DNA of 64,000 nt. It comes from Pseudomonas chlororaphis subsp. piscium. Its GTDB lineage: Bacteria; Pseudomonadota; Gammaproteobacteria; Pseudomonadales; Pseudomonadaceae. This document shows, one piece after another, positions 1-10,653 of the stretch (positions within the stretch are counted from its first letter, which is position 1; every line of letters starts with the position of its first letter). The stretch is from assembly GCF_003850345.1 (NCBI RefSeq), contig NZ_CP027707.1, forward strand, positions 4,588,001-4,652,000, given 5' to 3'. A program made the translations under genes and the position numbers. The notes under the pieces are model-generated. The model saw only the letters and a program-made list of their open reading frames with translations. It was not told the origin of the DNA and ran no database searches.

Positions 1-16
1 AGCGCAATCCGAAGTA

Positions 17-880
17 TCAACTGGTGGGCGCCAGCCCCAGGAAGGCCTGGATCAAGCGCAATTCCCGACGCCGCTCCAGGCAGCCGAGCATGTGCCGGTT
101 CAGCAGCCCCTCGCCGATGATCGGCAGCGCCCGCACCCGCGGGTCCGGGCTGAGTTCCAGCGATGACACCACGCCCACCCCCAACTGCGCCGCCACCGCC
201 TCGGTCACCGCTTCGCGGCTGTCCAGTTCCAGCAGCACCTTGGGGTGGACCCCGGCCTGGGTGCAGGCCGCGTCAAAGGTGCGACGGGTAATCGAGCTGG
301 GTTCGCGCAGGACCATGATCACCTGGTCCAGTCGCTCCAGCCGCACGCCCTCGGGCTCGGCCAGCCAGGGATGGCCTTGCGGCACAAGAGCACAGATCCG
401 CGACTCGCCGAGGCTCTGCAGATGCAGGCCCTTGCGCGGTTCGACCTCGGTCAGCACCGCCACATCGGCGTGCTCCGAAAGCAGGGCCGCCAGGGTTTCC
501 TGGGCATTGCCCAGGCGCAGGTTGACGGTAATCCCCGGATAGCGTTCGCGCAGGCTGGCGAGCATCGGCATCACCAAGTGCGGGCCATCGGCCGCCACTT
601 CCAGGCGCCCGGTGAGCAACTGCCGGTTGGCTTCGAGCATGGCCTGGGCCTCTTCGGCCAGGCCGAACATGGCGCGGGTGATCGCCGCCAACTTGGTGCC
701 CTCTTCCGTCAGCTCGACCCGGCGCGCGGTGCGACGCAGCAGGGTGATCTGGTAGTGCTCCTCCAGCGCCTTGATATGCCCGGTGACCGCCGGCTGGCTG
801 ATGAACAGCCGGGCGGCGGCGCGGGTGAAGCTGCCTTCACGGGCCACGGCATCGAATGCGCGGAGTTGGAACAGGTTCAT
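17..880 (-). CDS. LysR-family regulator, probably of phnWX
   Basis: A 287-residue LysR-type regulator. The N-terminal winged helix-turn-helix is clear ([20 protein letters not shown], then [13 protein letters not shown] at about residues 25-45), followed by a periplasmic-binding-like effector domain. I chose the ATG at 880 because [12 protein letters not shown] is the usual LysR opening; an ATG five codons upstream exists. It is divergent from phnW with about 130 bases between them, the standard arrangement for a LysR activator and its target. Established: Pseudomonas phnWX loci carry an adjacent LysR gene. Inferred: it activates phnW-phnX in response to 2-aminoethylphosphonate or phosphonoacetaldehyde. 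Confidence 0.85.
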   Translation of the reverse strand: MNLFQLRAFDAVAREGSFTRAAARLFISQPAVTGHIKALEEHYQITLLRRTARRVELTEEGTKLAAITRAMFGLAEEAQAMLEANRQLLTGRLEVAADGPHLVMPMLASLRERYPGITVNLRLGNAQETLAALLSEHADVAVLTEVEPRKGLHLQSLGESRICALVPQGHPWLAEPEGVRLERLDQVIMVLREPSSITRRTFDAACTQAGVHPKVLLELDSREAVTEAVAAQLGVGVVSSLELSPDPRVRALPIIGEGLLNRHMLGCLERRRELRLIQAFLGLAPTS

Positions 881-1008
881 ATCTATCGGCCTCACTTATG
901 GCTGGCATAACAACAAACAATTTGATTGATAGCGAGCCAAACTGCAATTTAGGCCCCGTAGTTTTTATCCCAAGCGCACCCCATAACGCTTCTGCGAGGA
1001 CACCCGAA

Positions 1009-2118
1009 TTGAGTACCGCCGCACCCATCCTGCTCACTCCCGGCCCCCTGACCACCTCGGCCCGTACCCGCCAGGCGATGCTGCTGGACTGGGGTTCATG
1101 GGATGACCGTTTCAACCAGCTGACCGCCAGCCTTTGCGAACAGCTACTGGCCATCGTCAATGGCGCCGCCAGCCACCACTGCGTGCCCCTGCAAGGCAGC
1201 GGTACCTTCGCCGTGGAAGCCGCCATTGGCACCCTGGTGCCGCGCGATGGCAAGGTGCTGGTGCTGATCAACGGCGCCTACGGCAAGCGCCTGGCGAAGA
1301 TCTGCGAAGTGCTGGGCCGTGACTTCAGCACCTTCGAAACCGCCGAGGACCAGCCGACCACCGCTGCTGACGTCGATCGCCTGCTGCACGCCGATGCAGC
1401 CATCAGCCATGTGGCGCTGATCCACTGCGAAACCAGCACCGGGATTCTCAACCCACTGCCGGACATCGCCCAGGTGGTGGCCGGTCATGGCAAGCGCCTG
1501 ATCATCGACGCCATGAGTTCCTTCGGCGCGCTGCCGATCGATGCCCGACAGGTGCCATTCGACGCGCTGATCGCCGCGTCCGGCAAATGCCTGGAAGGCG
1601 TTCCCGGCATGGGTTTCGTGTTCGCCCGCAAGGAAGCCCTGGCCGCGGCCGCCGGCAACTCGCACTCGCTGGCCATGGACCTGCACGACCAGCACAGCTA
1701 CATGACCAAGACCGGGCAATGGCGCTTCACGCCGCCGACCCACGTGGTCGCGGCGCTGCACGAAGCCCTGCTGCAATATCACGAAGAAGGCGGCCTGCCG
1801 GCGCGTCACCAGCGTTATGCCGCCAACTGCCAGGCGCTGCTCGATGGCATGACCCGACTGGGCCTGCGCAGCTTCCTGCCGGCGGCGATCCAGGCGCCGA
1901 TCATCGTCACCTTCCACGCGCCGAAAGATCCGCGCTACCAATTCAAGGAGTTCTACGAACGGGTCAAGGCCAAGGGCTTCATCCTCTATCCCGGCAAGTT
2001 GACCCAGGTCGAAACCTTCCGCGTCGGCTGCATCGGCCATGTCGACCCGGCCGGGATGCGCGCCGCGGTCCAGGCCATCGCCGATGTGCTGCGGGAAATG
2101 GAAGTGCTGGATATCTGA
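1009..2118 (+). CDS. phnW: 2-aminoethylphosphonate--pyruvate aminotransferase
   Basis: A PLP-dependent class V aminotransferase of 369 residues, the usual PhnW length. It moves the amino group of 2-aminoethylphosphonate to pyruvate, giving phosphonoacetaldehyde and alanine. The N-terminal [18 protein letters not shown] and the motif [10 protein letters not shown], containing the PLP lysine, are characteristic. The reading frame stays open upstream to an ATG at 856, but the natural start is probably the TTG at 1009: an AGGA box lies at 997-1000, and the protein would then begin just before the conserved TPGPL segment. The upstream 153 bases overlap the regulator's promoter region. It is followed by phnX. 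Confidence 0.93.
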   Translation: MSTAAPILLTPGPLTTSARTRQAMLLDWGSWDDRFNQLTASLCEQLLAIVNGAASHHCVPLQGSGTFAVEAAIGTLVPRDGKVLVLINGAYGKRLAKICEVLGRDFSTFETAEDQPTTAADVDRLLHADAAISHVALIHCETSTGILNPLPDIAQVVAGHGKRLIIDAMSSFGALPIDARQVPFDALIAASGKCLEGVPGMGFVFARKEALAAAAGNSHSLAMDLHDQHSYMTKTGQWRFTPPTHVVAALHEALLQYHEEGGLPARHQRYAANCQALLDGMTRLGLRSFLPAAIQAPIIVTFHAPKDPRYQFKEFYERVKAKGFILYPGKLTQVETFRVGCIGHVDPAGMRAAVQAIADVLREMEVLDI

Positions 2119-2133
2119 CCCCAACACACAACC

Positions 2134-2226
2134 TGTAGGAGCGAGGCTCGCCCGCGATCGCAGGCACCGCGCTCCATCAGGTTCACCTCGTCATCGTTCA
2201 TCGCGGGCAAACCTCGCTCCTACACA
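2134..2226. repeat. Inverted pair of REP-type palindromes (family A)
   Basis: Between phnW and phnX, GTAGGAGCGAGGCTCGCCC starts near 2135 and its inverted counterpart (GCGGGCAAACCTCGCTCCTAC) ends near 2223, about 38 bases apart. The pair can fold into a long hairpin in the phnW-phnX transcript. The same element recurs at 4827, 36343, 41901, 43783, 57268, 57392 and 63638. Confidence 0.85.
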
Positions 2227-2238
2227 GGTCTTCAACAC

Positions 2239-3066
2239 ATGAACTACAACACCCCCAAGCAGCTGCAAGCCGCGATCCTCGACTGGGCCGGCACCGTGGT
2301 CGACTTCGGCTCCTTCGCGCCGACCCAGATCTTCGTCGAGGCCTTCGCCGAGTTCGATGTGCAGGTCTCCATCGAAGAAGCCCGCGGCCCGATGGGCATG
2401 GGCAAGTGGGACCACATCCGCACCCTGTGCGACCTCCCGCAGGTCGCCGAGCGTTATCGCCAGGTGTTCGGCCGCACCCCGACCGACGATGACGTCACCG
2501 CCATCTACCAGCGCTTCATGCCGCTGCAGATCGAAAAGATCGCCGAACATTCGGCGCTGATCCCCGGCGCCCTGGAAACCATCGCCAACCTGCGCCAGCA
2601 AGGCATCCGGATCGGCTCCTGCTCCGGCTACCCGAAACAGGTCATGGACAAGGTGGTGGAACTGGCCGCGAGCAATGGCTACGTCGCCGACCATGTGGTG
2701 GCCACCGATGAGGTGCCGAACGGCCGCCCATGGCCGGCCCAGGCCCTGACCAATGTGATCGCCCTGGGGATCGACGATGTCGCCGCCTGCGTGAAGATCG
2801 ACGACACCGTGCCGGGCATTCTCGAAGGCCGTCGCGCCGGCATGTGGACCGTGGCCCTGATCTGCTCCGGCAACGCCCTGGGCCTGACCTACGAAGCCTA
2901 TCGCGCCCTGGGCAGCGACACCCTGGCCAGCGAGCGCCAGCGTATCCACGGGCTGTTCGAGGGCTCGCGCCCGCACTACATGATCGACACCATCAGCGAC
3001 CTGCCGCAGGTGATCGCCGACATCAACCAGCGCCTGGCCAACGGCGAGATGCCGCAAGGCTGCTGA
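2239..3066 (+). CDS. phnX: Phosphonoacetaldehyde hydrolase (phosphonatase)
   Basis: A 275-residue HAD-superfamily phosphonatase that cleaves phosphonoacetaldehyde to acetaldehyde and phosphate. The nucleophile loop is [13 protein letters not shown] (Asp at about residue 15, unusual Trp-Ala spacing typical of PhnX). The Schiff-base lysine is in [10 protein letters not shown] (about residue 56), and [11 protein letters not shown] and KIDDTVPGI are the later HAD motifs. The ATG at 2239 opens the conserved region. It lies 120 bases after phnW, separated by a REP pair, so it may still be co-transcribed. Together PhnW and PhnX give carbon, nitrogen and phosphorus from aminoethylphosphonate. Confidence 0.95.
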   Translation: MNYNTPKQLQAAILDWAGTVVDFGSFAPTQIFVEAFAEFDVQVSIEEARGPMGMGKWDHIRTLCDLPQVAERYRQVFGRTPTDDDVTAIYQRFMPLQIEKIAEHSALIPGALETIANLRQQGIRIGSCSGYPKQVMDKVVELAASNGYVADHVVATDEVPNGRPWPAQALTNVIALGIDDVAACVKIDDTVPGILEGRRAGMWTVALICSGNALGLTYEAYRALGSDTLASERQRIHGLFEGSRPHYMIDTISDLPQVIADINQRLANGEMPQGC

Positions 3067-3087
3067 CCGGCCATTGGCCTCCCCCGA

Positions 3088-3119
3088 ACGGCAGCCCGGC
3101 ATGGCGCTGCCGTTTTTTT
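3088..3119 (+). terminator. Rho-independent terminator after phnX
   Basis: ACGGCAGC and GCTGCCGT pair around a short loop and are followed directly by seven T residues. Confidence 0.85.
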
Positions 3120-3237
3120 ATCGATACCCGCTCAAACCGCGCATTTGCCCCGGGCAGAGCCTCGGAAACAGGATTACAGTTACAGCACTCCGTCGTTAAG
3201 AACGGAGGCTACTGACCTGAAGAACGAGGAAGGCTCT

Positions 3238-3786
3238 ATGCCCTGGAAGAACTCCGACAGCCGTTACAGCACGGTGTCGATTGCATTGCATTGGTTGATG
3301 CTGGTGTTGTTGATCGCGGTCTACGCCTGCATCGAATTACGCGGCATTTTTCCCAAGGGCAGCGGCGGCCGGACGCTGATCAAGGAAGCTCACTTCATGC
3401 TTGGCCTGACGGTGTTCGTGCTGGTCTGGCTACGCCTGTTCGCCCGCAGCCTGGGGGTGGCGCCGAAGATCCTGCCCACACCGCCGAGCTGGCAGATGCT
3501 GCTGTCCAAGCTGATGCACTGGGCCCTGTACCTGTTCATGATCGCCATGCCGATCCTCGGCTGGCTGATTACCAGCGCCGAAGGCCATCAAGTGATGTTC
3601 TACGGCATCGACCTGCCGCTGCTGGTGGCTGAAGACAAAGCGTTCGCCAAGCAGGTCGAAGGCTGGCACGTGCTGCTGGGCACCGTCGGCTACTGGCTGA
3701 TCGGGCTGCATGCGGTGGCCGGGCTTTATCACCACTACTTTATGCGCGACAACACCCTGCAACGCATGCTGCCCAAGCGCGGCTAA
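3238..3786 (+). CDS. Cytochrome b561 family protein
   Basis: A 182-residue four-helix membrane cytochrome b of the bacterial b561 (YodB/CybB) family. Four hydrophobic segments are visible, with candidate haem histidines in IALHWLM (helix 1), KEAHFMLGL, LMHWALYLFMI and GLHAVAGLYHHYF. These proteins pass electrons between quinol and a periplasmic or membrane acceptor. Some relatives are superoxide oxidases; which reaction applies here is unknown. The ATG at 3238 follows an AGGA box (3227-3235 area); the open frame begins further upstream but lacks a signal. It converges with the next gene and overlaps its end by four bases. Confidence 0.9.
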   Translation: MPWKNSDSRYSTVSIALHWLMLVLLIAVYACIELRGIFPKGSGGRTLIKEAHFMLGLTVFVLVWLRLFARSLGVAPKILPTPPSWQMLLSKLMHWALYLFMIAMPILGWLITSAEGHQVMFYGIDLPLLVAEDKAFAKQVEGWHVLLGTVGYWLIGLHAVAGLYHHYFMRDNTLQRMLPKRG

Positions 3787-4703
3787 GCGGCGAAACCCCG
3801 GCGGCCCTGCAAGCCGCCGGTATGGACGAAGACCAGGCGGCTGCCCGCGGCAAACCGCCCGGCCTCCACCTGTTGCTTGAGGGCCAGCAAAGCCTTGCCG
3901 GTGTACAGCGGCTCCAGGGGGATGCCGCTGTGTCGTTCGCTCTCCTCGATAAACGCCAGCAGCAGCGGATCGACCTTGGCGAAACCGCCGCGACTGCTGT
4001 CGAGCAGCTCATAACCCGCAGCCTGCAAGCCCGCCTCCTGCATAATCGCCGCCACCTGTTGCGCGACACCGTGATCGTCCGGCACCGCCAAGGCGCCATA
4101 CACCGGCCGGGCGCCGTCCTCTCCCAACACCAGCCCGGCCAGGGTGGTCCCGGTACCGGCAGCCAGCCACCAGCCGTGATAGTCGTCCCAGCCCAAGGCA
4201 TTCAGTTGACTGCGCACCTGCTTCACCAACGGCATGCAGCCGGTCGCCCCGAGCAGGCCGCCACCGCCCTCCGCTACCGGGAACAATTCAGGGTACTGGG
4301 CCTGCCAGGGCTGCCAGAACCCTGGCTCATGCCGCGCCCGGTAGCCGGCGTAACCCAGCCAGTGCAGCTGCATGCCGAAGCCTTGCAGGTCGAGCACGGT
4401 GGGTGTGTCCTGCGGATGGCCGCGCAGCAGTCCCACGGTGGCGAAACCGAAACGTTTGCCGGCGGCCGCCAACGCGTGCAGGTGATTGGAATGAGCACCG
4501 CCCAGGCTGATGATGCCCCGGGCGCCGGCTTCGCCAGCCGCCGCCAGATGCGGGGCGAGCTTGAACCACTTGTTGCCGGAGATCAGCGGGTCGATCCGGT
4601 CCAGGCGCAGGACCGCCACTTCCACCCCGGCGCGGGACAGCCAATCGAGGACCAGGGGTTGCAGGGGCGCGCTCGGCAGCCAGTGGAAAGGTCCGAGGCT
4701 CAT
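3783..4703 (-). CDS. PLP-dependent D-cysteine desulfhydrase / ACC deaminase-like enzyme
   Basis: A 306-residue fold-type II PLP enzyme of the ACC deaminase/D-cysteine desulfhydrase family. The PLP lysine is in ISGNKWFKL (about residue 42) and the phosphate/substrate loop is SLGGAHSNHLHALA. Family members release ammonia plus ketobutyrate from aminocyclopropane carboxylate, or pyruvate, sulfide and ammonia from D-cysteine. This sequence alone does not decide the substrate; most Pseudomonas chromosomal copies without a nearby Lrp-type AcdR are annotated as desulfhydrases. The ATG at 4703 is preferred over an upstream TTG at 4733 because the family's conserved N terminus starts there. Confidence 0.85.
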   Translation of the reverse strand: MSLGPFHWLPSAPLQPLVLDWLSRAGVEVAVLRLDRIDPLISGNKWFKLAPHLAAAGEAGARGIISLGGAHSNHLHALAAAGKRFGFATVGLLRGHPQDTPTVLDLQGFGMQLHWLGYAGYRARHEPGFWQPWQAQYPELFPVAEGGGGLLGATGCMPLVKQVRSQLNALGWDDYHGWWLAAGTGTTLAGLVLGEDGARPVYGALAVPDDHGVAQQVAAIMQEAGLQAAGYELLDSSRGGFAKVDPLLLAFIEESERHSGIPLEPLYTGKALLALKQQVEAGRFAAGSRLVFVHTGGLQGRRGFAA

Positions 4704-4826
4704 GGGCGGGTTGGAACGGCAGCGGGAAGGCAATGCATCGCGGGCGGGTTCTGAATGACGAAGGCGGCAAGTTTACCAGCCTCAGGGGCGCTACCGCGGG
4801 CAAGTCGGATCGCCGCCCGCTCGCTC

Positions 4827-4859
4827 TGTAGGAGCGAGGCTTGCCCGCGATGGCGTCGG
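4827..4859. repeat. Single REP-type palindrome (family A)
   Basis: GTAGGAGCGAGGCTTGCCCG followed by CGATGGCGTCGG, in the gap between two minus-strand genes. Confidence 0.85.
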
Positions 4860-4867
4860 AGCAGACA

Positions 4868-4908
4868 TAAAAAAGCCACCGGGACTCTTCGCAGAGTCCG
4901 CGGTGGCC
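4868..4908 (-). terminator. Terminator of fadH
   Basis: Read on the minus strand, GGCCACCGCGGACTC and GAGTCCCGGTGGC form a long stem (with a one-base bulge) and run into six T residues. Confidence 0.9.
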
Positions 4909-4923
4909 ATGATTACCGCTGGA

Positions 4924-6984
<2,061 letters not shown>

Positions 6985-7174
6985 TCACGGAAAAAATGCG
7001 GAAGCTCTGCGGCCTCCGTCGGTCATGTTCGACAGACTAAGAGCAGCCCCCAAGGTGCTCAATGACCGTAACTGACAACTTATTGATCCAAATGCGCAGC
7101 CCGCCCTTGGCAATCGCGGACATGGGCCCTACCCTAGTCAGCGAATCCCGCACACGGCTGCCGACTGTCTTCCC

Positions 7175-8305
7175 ATGCGCAAACTTCTTTACTTCACCTT
7201 CACCCTGGCCCTGATTGCCGCCATCACCAGCTACGCCCTGTGGACCCGCGAGCGGCCGATCGGTCATTACCTGTCCGACCTGCGCATCCAGCTCGCGGTG
7301 GACCAGGGCACCCCCGCCGACCACGGCAACCTGCTGGGCATCCAGCCCGAGCTGTTCCCCACCGACTACCAGAGCCCCGAGCGCCTGCACCGCAAGCTCG
7401 CGGCCTACCTGCAACAGGCCCGGGACCAGGGGCTGCTGAATGAAAAGACCGTGGTGGTGCTGCCGGAGCACATCGGCACCTGGCTGATGGTCAGTGGCGA
7501 GAAAAACGAGCTGTACCAGGCCGCCAGCCTGAAAGAGGCGATGAACTGGCTGGCGGTGAGCAACCCCCTGCCCTTCCTACGCGCCCTGATCACCGCCAAG
7601 GGCGACAACCGCCTGAACGACGCCCACCTGCGGATGAAGGCCCAGAGCATGGCCGAGCAGTACCAGCGGCTGTTCGGCGGCCTGGCCAAGGAATTTGGCA
7701 TTACCCTGGTCGCGGGCTCCATTGTCCTGCCGGAACCGGTGATCGAAGACAACAACCTGCGCATCGGCAGCGGCGCGCTGTACAACACCACCCTGGTCTT
7801 CGGCAGCGACGGCCTGCCAATCGGCCAGCCGCAACGCCAGCTGTACCCGACCTTCGACGAGCGCGGTTTTATCCAGGCCAGCGCCGACCAGGCTGTCCAG
7901 GTCGTCGACACCCCGGCCGGCCGCCTGGGCGTGCTGATCGGCAGCGACAGCTGGTACCCGGACAACTATCGCAAGCTCAACGCCCAGGGCGCGCAACTGG
8001 TGGCGGTCCCGGCCTTCGTCATGGGCCGTGGCGCCTGGGACAGGCCATGGCGCGGCTACAAGAATCTCTCGACCCCGAGCGAGGTCAGCCTCAAGCCCGA
8101 GGAAGTCAGCGAAGGCGAAGCCTGGCGTCGCCTGACCCTCACCAGCCGCGCCCCCAGCAGCCTGGCCAGCGCCGGCGTCAGCGTGTTTCTGCGCGGCCAG
8201 TTCTGGGATCAGGGCAGCGCCGGGCAAAGCTTCATCAACAGCAACGGCGAGCACTTCGCCGATGGCGATGCCCGTGGCGCGCGTTTGCTGAATATCTGGT
8301 TGTAA
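7175..8305 (+). CDS. Membrane-anchored nitrilase-superfamily protein without catalytic Lys/Cys
   Basis: A 376-residue protein with an N-terminal membrane anchor or signal (KLLYFTFTLALIAAITSYAL) and a carbon-nitrogen hydrolase fold. The first catalytic region is present (VVVLPEHIGTW, Glu). Where the family has the catalytic lysine this protein reads PQRQLYPTFDERG (Gln). Where it has the nucleophilic cysteine (GVLICYDxxFP-type) it reads GVLIGSDSWYPD (Gly). So two of three triad residues seem lost and amidase activity is unlikely; a binding or structural role is inferred. An AraC regulator starts four bases after its stop, implying co-transcription. It is divergent from fadH. Confidence 0.75.
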   Translation: MRKLLYFTFTLALIAAITSYALWTRERPIGHYLSDLRIQLAVDQGTPADHGNLLGIQPELFPTDYQSPERLHRKLAAYLQQARDQGLLNEKTVVVLPEHIGTWLMVSGEKNELYQAASLKEAMNWLAVSNPLPFLRALITAKGDNRLNDAHLRMKAQSMAEQYQRLFGGLAKEFGITLVAGSIVLPEPVIEDNNLRIGSGALYNTTLVFGSDGLPIGQPQRQLYPTFDERGFIQASADQAVQVVDTPAGRLGVLIGSDSWYPDNYRKLNAQGAQLVAVPAFVMGRGAWDRPWRGYKNLSTPSEVSLKPEEVSEGEAWRRLTLTSRAPSSLASAGVSVFLRGQFWDQGSAGQSFINSNGEHFADGDARGARLLNIWL

Positions 8306-8308
8306 CCC

Positions 8309-9346
8309 ATGAAGCCCCAGCCGATGCGCCTCGGAGACCTGTCGGTGGGCTTCGTCCATAGCCTGGCCGACGCCGTGCGCAGCCATGGCCTTGACCCGCA
8401 GCCGCTGCTGGAGCAATACGGACTGGATGCCGCGCGCCTGGCCGAGGCCGGAGCGCGGTTGTCGATTCCCCGTTATATGCGCCTGGGCCACGCGGCGATT
8501 CAACTGACCGGCGATCCGGCACTCGGGTTGTGCATGGGCCAGCTCAGCCGCCTGAGCCAGGCCGGGCTGGCGGGCGTCACCGCTGCCCAGGCGCCGACCG
8601 TACGCGAGGCCGCGCGCTGCCTGACCCGTTTCGAAGCTTTGTATGGCTCGAACTATCGTGGCCAGTCGAGCTTCCATGAAGACGCCGACGGCGCCTGGCT
8701 GCGTTTCTACTCCATCAGCCCCTATAACGCCTACAACCGCTTTGTGGTGGACTCGATCCTGGCCGGCTGGCTGCAGCAACTGGGCAGCCTCGGCTCGCCG
8801 GTCAAGGCCGAACGCATCGAGATCGAGTTTGCCCAGACCGATTACCGCGACCGCTACAACAGCCTGGGGGATTGCCCGATCCAGTTTGGCGCCGAGCACA
8901 ATCAGCTGCGCCTGAGCCTGGCCACCCTGGCCCAGCGCAATGTCGAGCACTGCCCCAGTACCTGGCGCCATCTGCTGCAACTCTGTGAACGGGAACTGGA
9001 ACAACTGACCCGCACCCGCAGCCTGCGTGAACGCATCACTCAGTTGCTGGGGCCTTTGCTCAATGGTGGCCGGGAGCCCGACCTGGAAGAAGTGGCGGCA
9101 CGCCTGAAGCTGCCAACCTGGACCCTGCGCCGCAAACTCGCCGAGGAAGGGACGCAGTTTCGCGCCATTCTCAACGACACCCGTCGCGATCTGGCCATGA
9201 CCTACATTCGCGATACCGAACTGGTCTTCGGGGAAATTGCCTATCTGTTGGGGTTTGCCTCAGCCGAGGCCTTTCAACGCGCCTTCAAGCGCTGGAGCGG
9301 CCAGACACCGGGTGAGTTTCGTCGCAGCCACCGGCAGTCCGCCTGA
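8309..9346 (+). CDS. AraC-family regulator (arabinose-binding-domain type)
   Basis: A 345-residue AraC/XylS regulator. The C-terminal two-helix-turn-helix domain covers about residues 235-340, with LEEVAARLKLPTWTLRRKLA and the second motif FGEIAYLLGFASAEAFQRAF followed by KRWSGQTPGEFRR. The N-terminal 200 residues fit the OruR-like 'arabinose-binding domain' regulators (FVHSLADAVRSHGLDPQPLL). It starts three bases after the stop of the nitrilase-like gene, so the two are probably one transcript and the regulator may control it. The inducer is unknown. Confidence 0.88.
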   Translation: MKPQPMRLGDLSVGFVHSLADAVRSHGLDPQPLLEQYGLDAARLAEAGARLSIPRYMRLGHAAIQLTGDPALGLCMGQLSRLSQAGLAGVTAAQAPTVREAARCLTRFEALYGSNYRGQSSFHEDADGAWLRFYSISPYNAYNRFVVDSILAGWLQQLGSLGSPVKAERIEIEFAQTDYRDRYNSLGDCPIQFGAEHNQLRLSLATLAQRNVEHCPSTWRHLLQLCERELEQLTRTRSLRERITQLLGPLLNGGREPDLEEVAARLKLPTWTLRRKLAEEGTQFRAILNDTRRDLAMTYIRDTELVFGEIAYLLGFASAEAFQRAFKRWSGQTPGEFRRSHRQSA

Positions 9347-9380
9347 AAAAAAACGCCACCGGCGTTACAGCTCGGTGGCG
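9346..9380 (-). terminator. Terminator overlapping the end of the 28-residue ORF
   Basis: On the minus strand CGCCACCG lies inside the last codons of the small ORF and pairs with CGGTGGCG after its stop; a run of eight T follows. Confidence 0.85.
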
Positions 9381-9451
9381 TCTTCTGCGGGTTCCAGCGG
9401 GTCCAGTTCGAAAGCCTGGAATTCCAGCAGTTCTTCTTGGTAATCGTCCAT
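9365..9451 (-). CDS. 28-residue acidic microprotein
   Basis: An ORF of 28 codons, MDDYQEELLEFQAFELDPLE followed by PAEDATEL, strongly acidic with no basic residue. Support for translation: a near-perfect AAGGAG box seven bases before the ATG, an in-frame stop, and a strong terminator whose first stem arm lies within the last codons. So this is a complete tiny transcription unit. No function is known to me. It might be a regulatory peptide or a partner that mimics nucleic acid, but that is speculation. Confidence 0.6.
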   Translation of the reverse strand: MDDYQEELLEFQAFELDPLEPAEDATEL

Positions 9452-9692
9452 GGCGGACTCCTTGTGTATGGGGTGTAGGTAACCTGCTTGCTGAGCAGTC
9501 TTCTTAACTGACCTTGGGCACCAGCATAAAGTGCCGGCATGACAGAAAAAATACCGCGAGCAATCTTCGTCCCTCAAATGGAACGTAGCAGCTGGCAACG
9601 GATTTACCCGCAGGCTGGCAAAGAAATCTTCAGAGAGGCTCGGCAACCGCGGGATCGACACCTGGGTCGATCTCGCAGCAATCCGCAGATGC

Positions 9693-10562
9693 TTACTGTG
9701 GCAGCGCCGGAATCGGCTCTGTCGGGGCCGGCAAGGTGCTGGCGGGAGGTGGGGTAACGATCTCGCTGGACGGCGTCGGCGCGGCAGGTGCGCCCGGCGC
9801 GATGGGCGCCGCTTCCGCAGGTGGCGCTAGCGGCTGCGAGAGGCTCGATTCGGCCGGCACAACCGGCGGCGTGGCCGGAGCAGGCTCGATAGCCGGTACA
9901 GCAGGCGGTACGACAGGCGCCGGTTGCGGCGTCACTGGCGCCGGAGCTGGGGCCGCGGCAGGTTCGGCGGGTTGGGGTTCAGGCACCCCCAGGTCGGTCT
10001 TCGGTTTCTCGATGATGTGCGCGGCCTTTTTCGCTTCCTGTGGCAGGAACAGCTCCACCAGAGCGAAATAACGCTCGTAGAACTTCGCCGAGGAAACCGT
10101 CTCGCTGGCGACCTTGACCATCGAGTCGTCGGTCGAGCCGATCGGCATCGACACCGAACCCAGCACGCCCACCCCCAGGCTCGCCGAGTTGTTGACCTTC
10201 TTCAGCGCATAACGGTCCTGCAGGGCGTTGGCGAACACCGTGGAGCGGTGATCGGTGCTGCCGTCCTGGGCGCATACCACGCTGAAACTGATCTCCATGT
10301 GGGTTTCGCCCGTCTGCTGGAAGCTCTTATGGCCACTGACCAGTTTCGGATCGCTGCTGGTGATGATGTAGCCCTGGCTGAGCAAGGCACGACGAGCGGC
10401 CTCGCAGGACGCCGTGTCACTCACCGGGTAATTGCGCGAAAAGGTGCCGGAGTCATCGAAGTTTTCATGCTCGTAAATGGCGGTCTTTTGCGACGAACAA
10501 CCAGCGACGGCCGCCAGCAGCAGCGTCAACCCGGCGGCACGCAGGTGAAATGATCTATACAT
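9693..10562 (-). CDS. DUF2242-type lipoprotein with Pro/Ala-rich tail
   Basis: A 289-residue predicted lipoprotein: the signal peptide ends in a lipobox LLLAAVAGC (Cys about residue 22). The globular part, residues about 25-185, resembles the DUF2242 family (SCEAARRALLSQGYIITSS; VSMPIGSTDDSMVKVASETV; KFYERYFALVELF). The last 100 residues are almost entirely Pro, Ala and Val in repeats of the type PAPAPVTPQPAP, likely a periplasm-spanning or cell-wall-binding linker. Function unknown. It begins at the ATG at 10562, with CAGGA upstream. Confidence 0.8.
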   Translation of the reverse strand: MYRSFHLRAAGLTLLLAAVAGCSSQKTAIYEHENFDDSGTFSRNYPVSDTASCEAARRALLSQGYIITSSDPKLVSGHKSFQQTGETHMEISFSVVCAQDGSTDHRSTVFANALQDRYALKKVNNSASLGVGVLGSVSMPIGSTDDSMVKVASETVSSAKFYERYFALVELFLPQEAKKAAHIIEKPKTDLGVPEPQPAEPAAAPAPAPVTPQPAPVVPPAVPAIEPAPATPPVVPAESSLSQPLAPPAEAAPIAPGAPAAPTPSSEIVTPPPASTLPAPTEPIPALPQ

Positions 10563-10653
10563 CGAAAATCCTGAGGAAAACGGTCCGGGGCGTATTGTGC
10601 AACAGTTCGAGGCTACAGGGCTCGCGGATTAGTGTCTTAAGGTGAATACAAGG

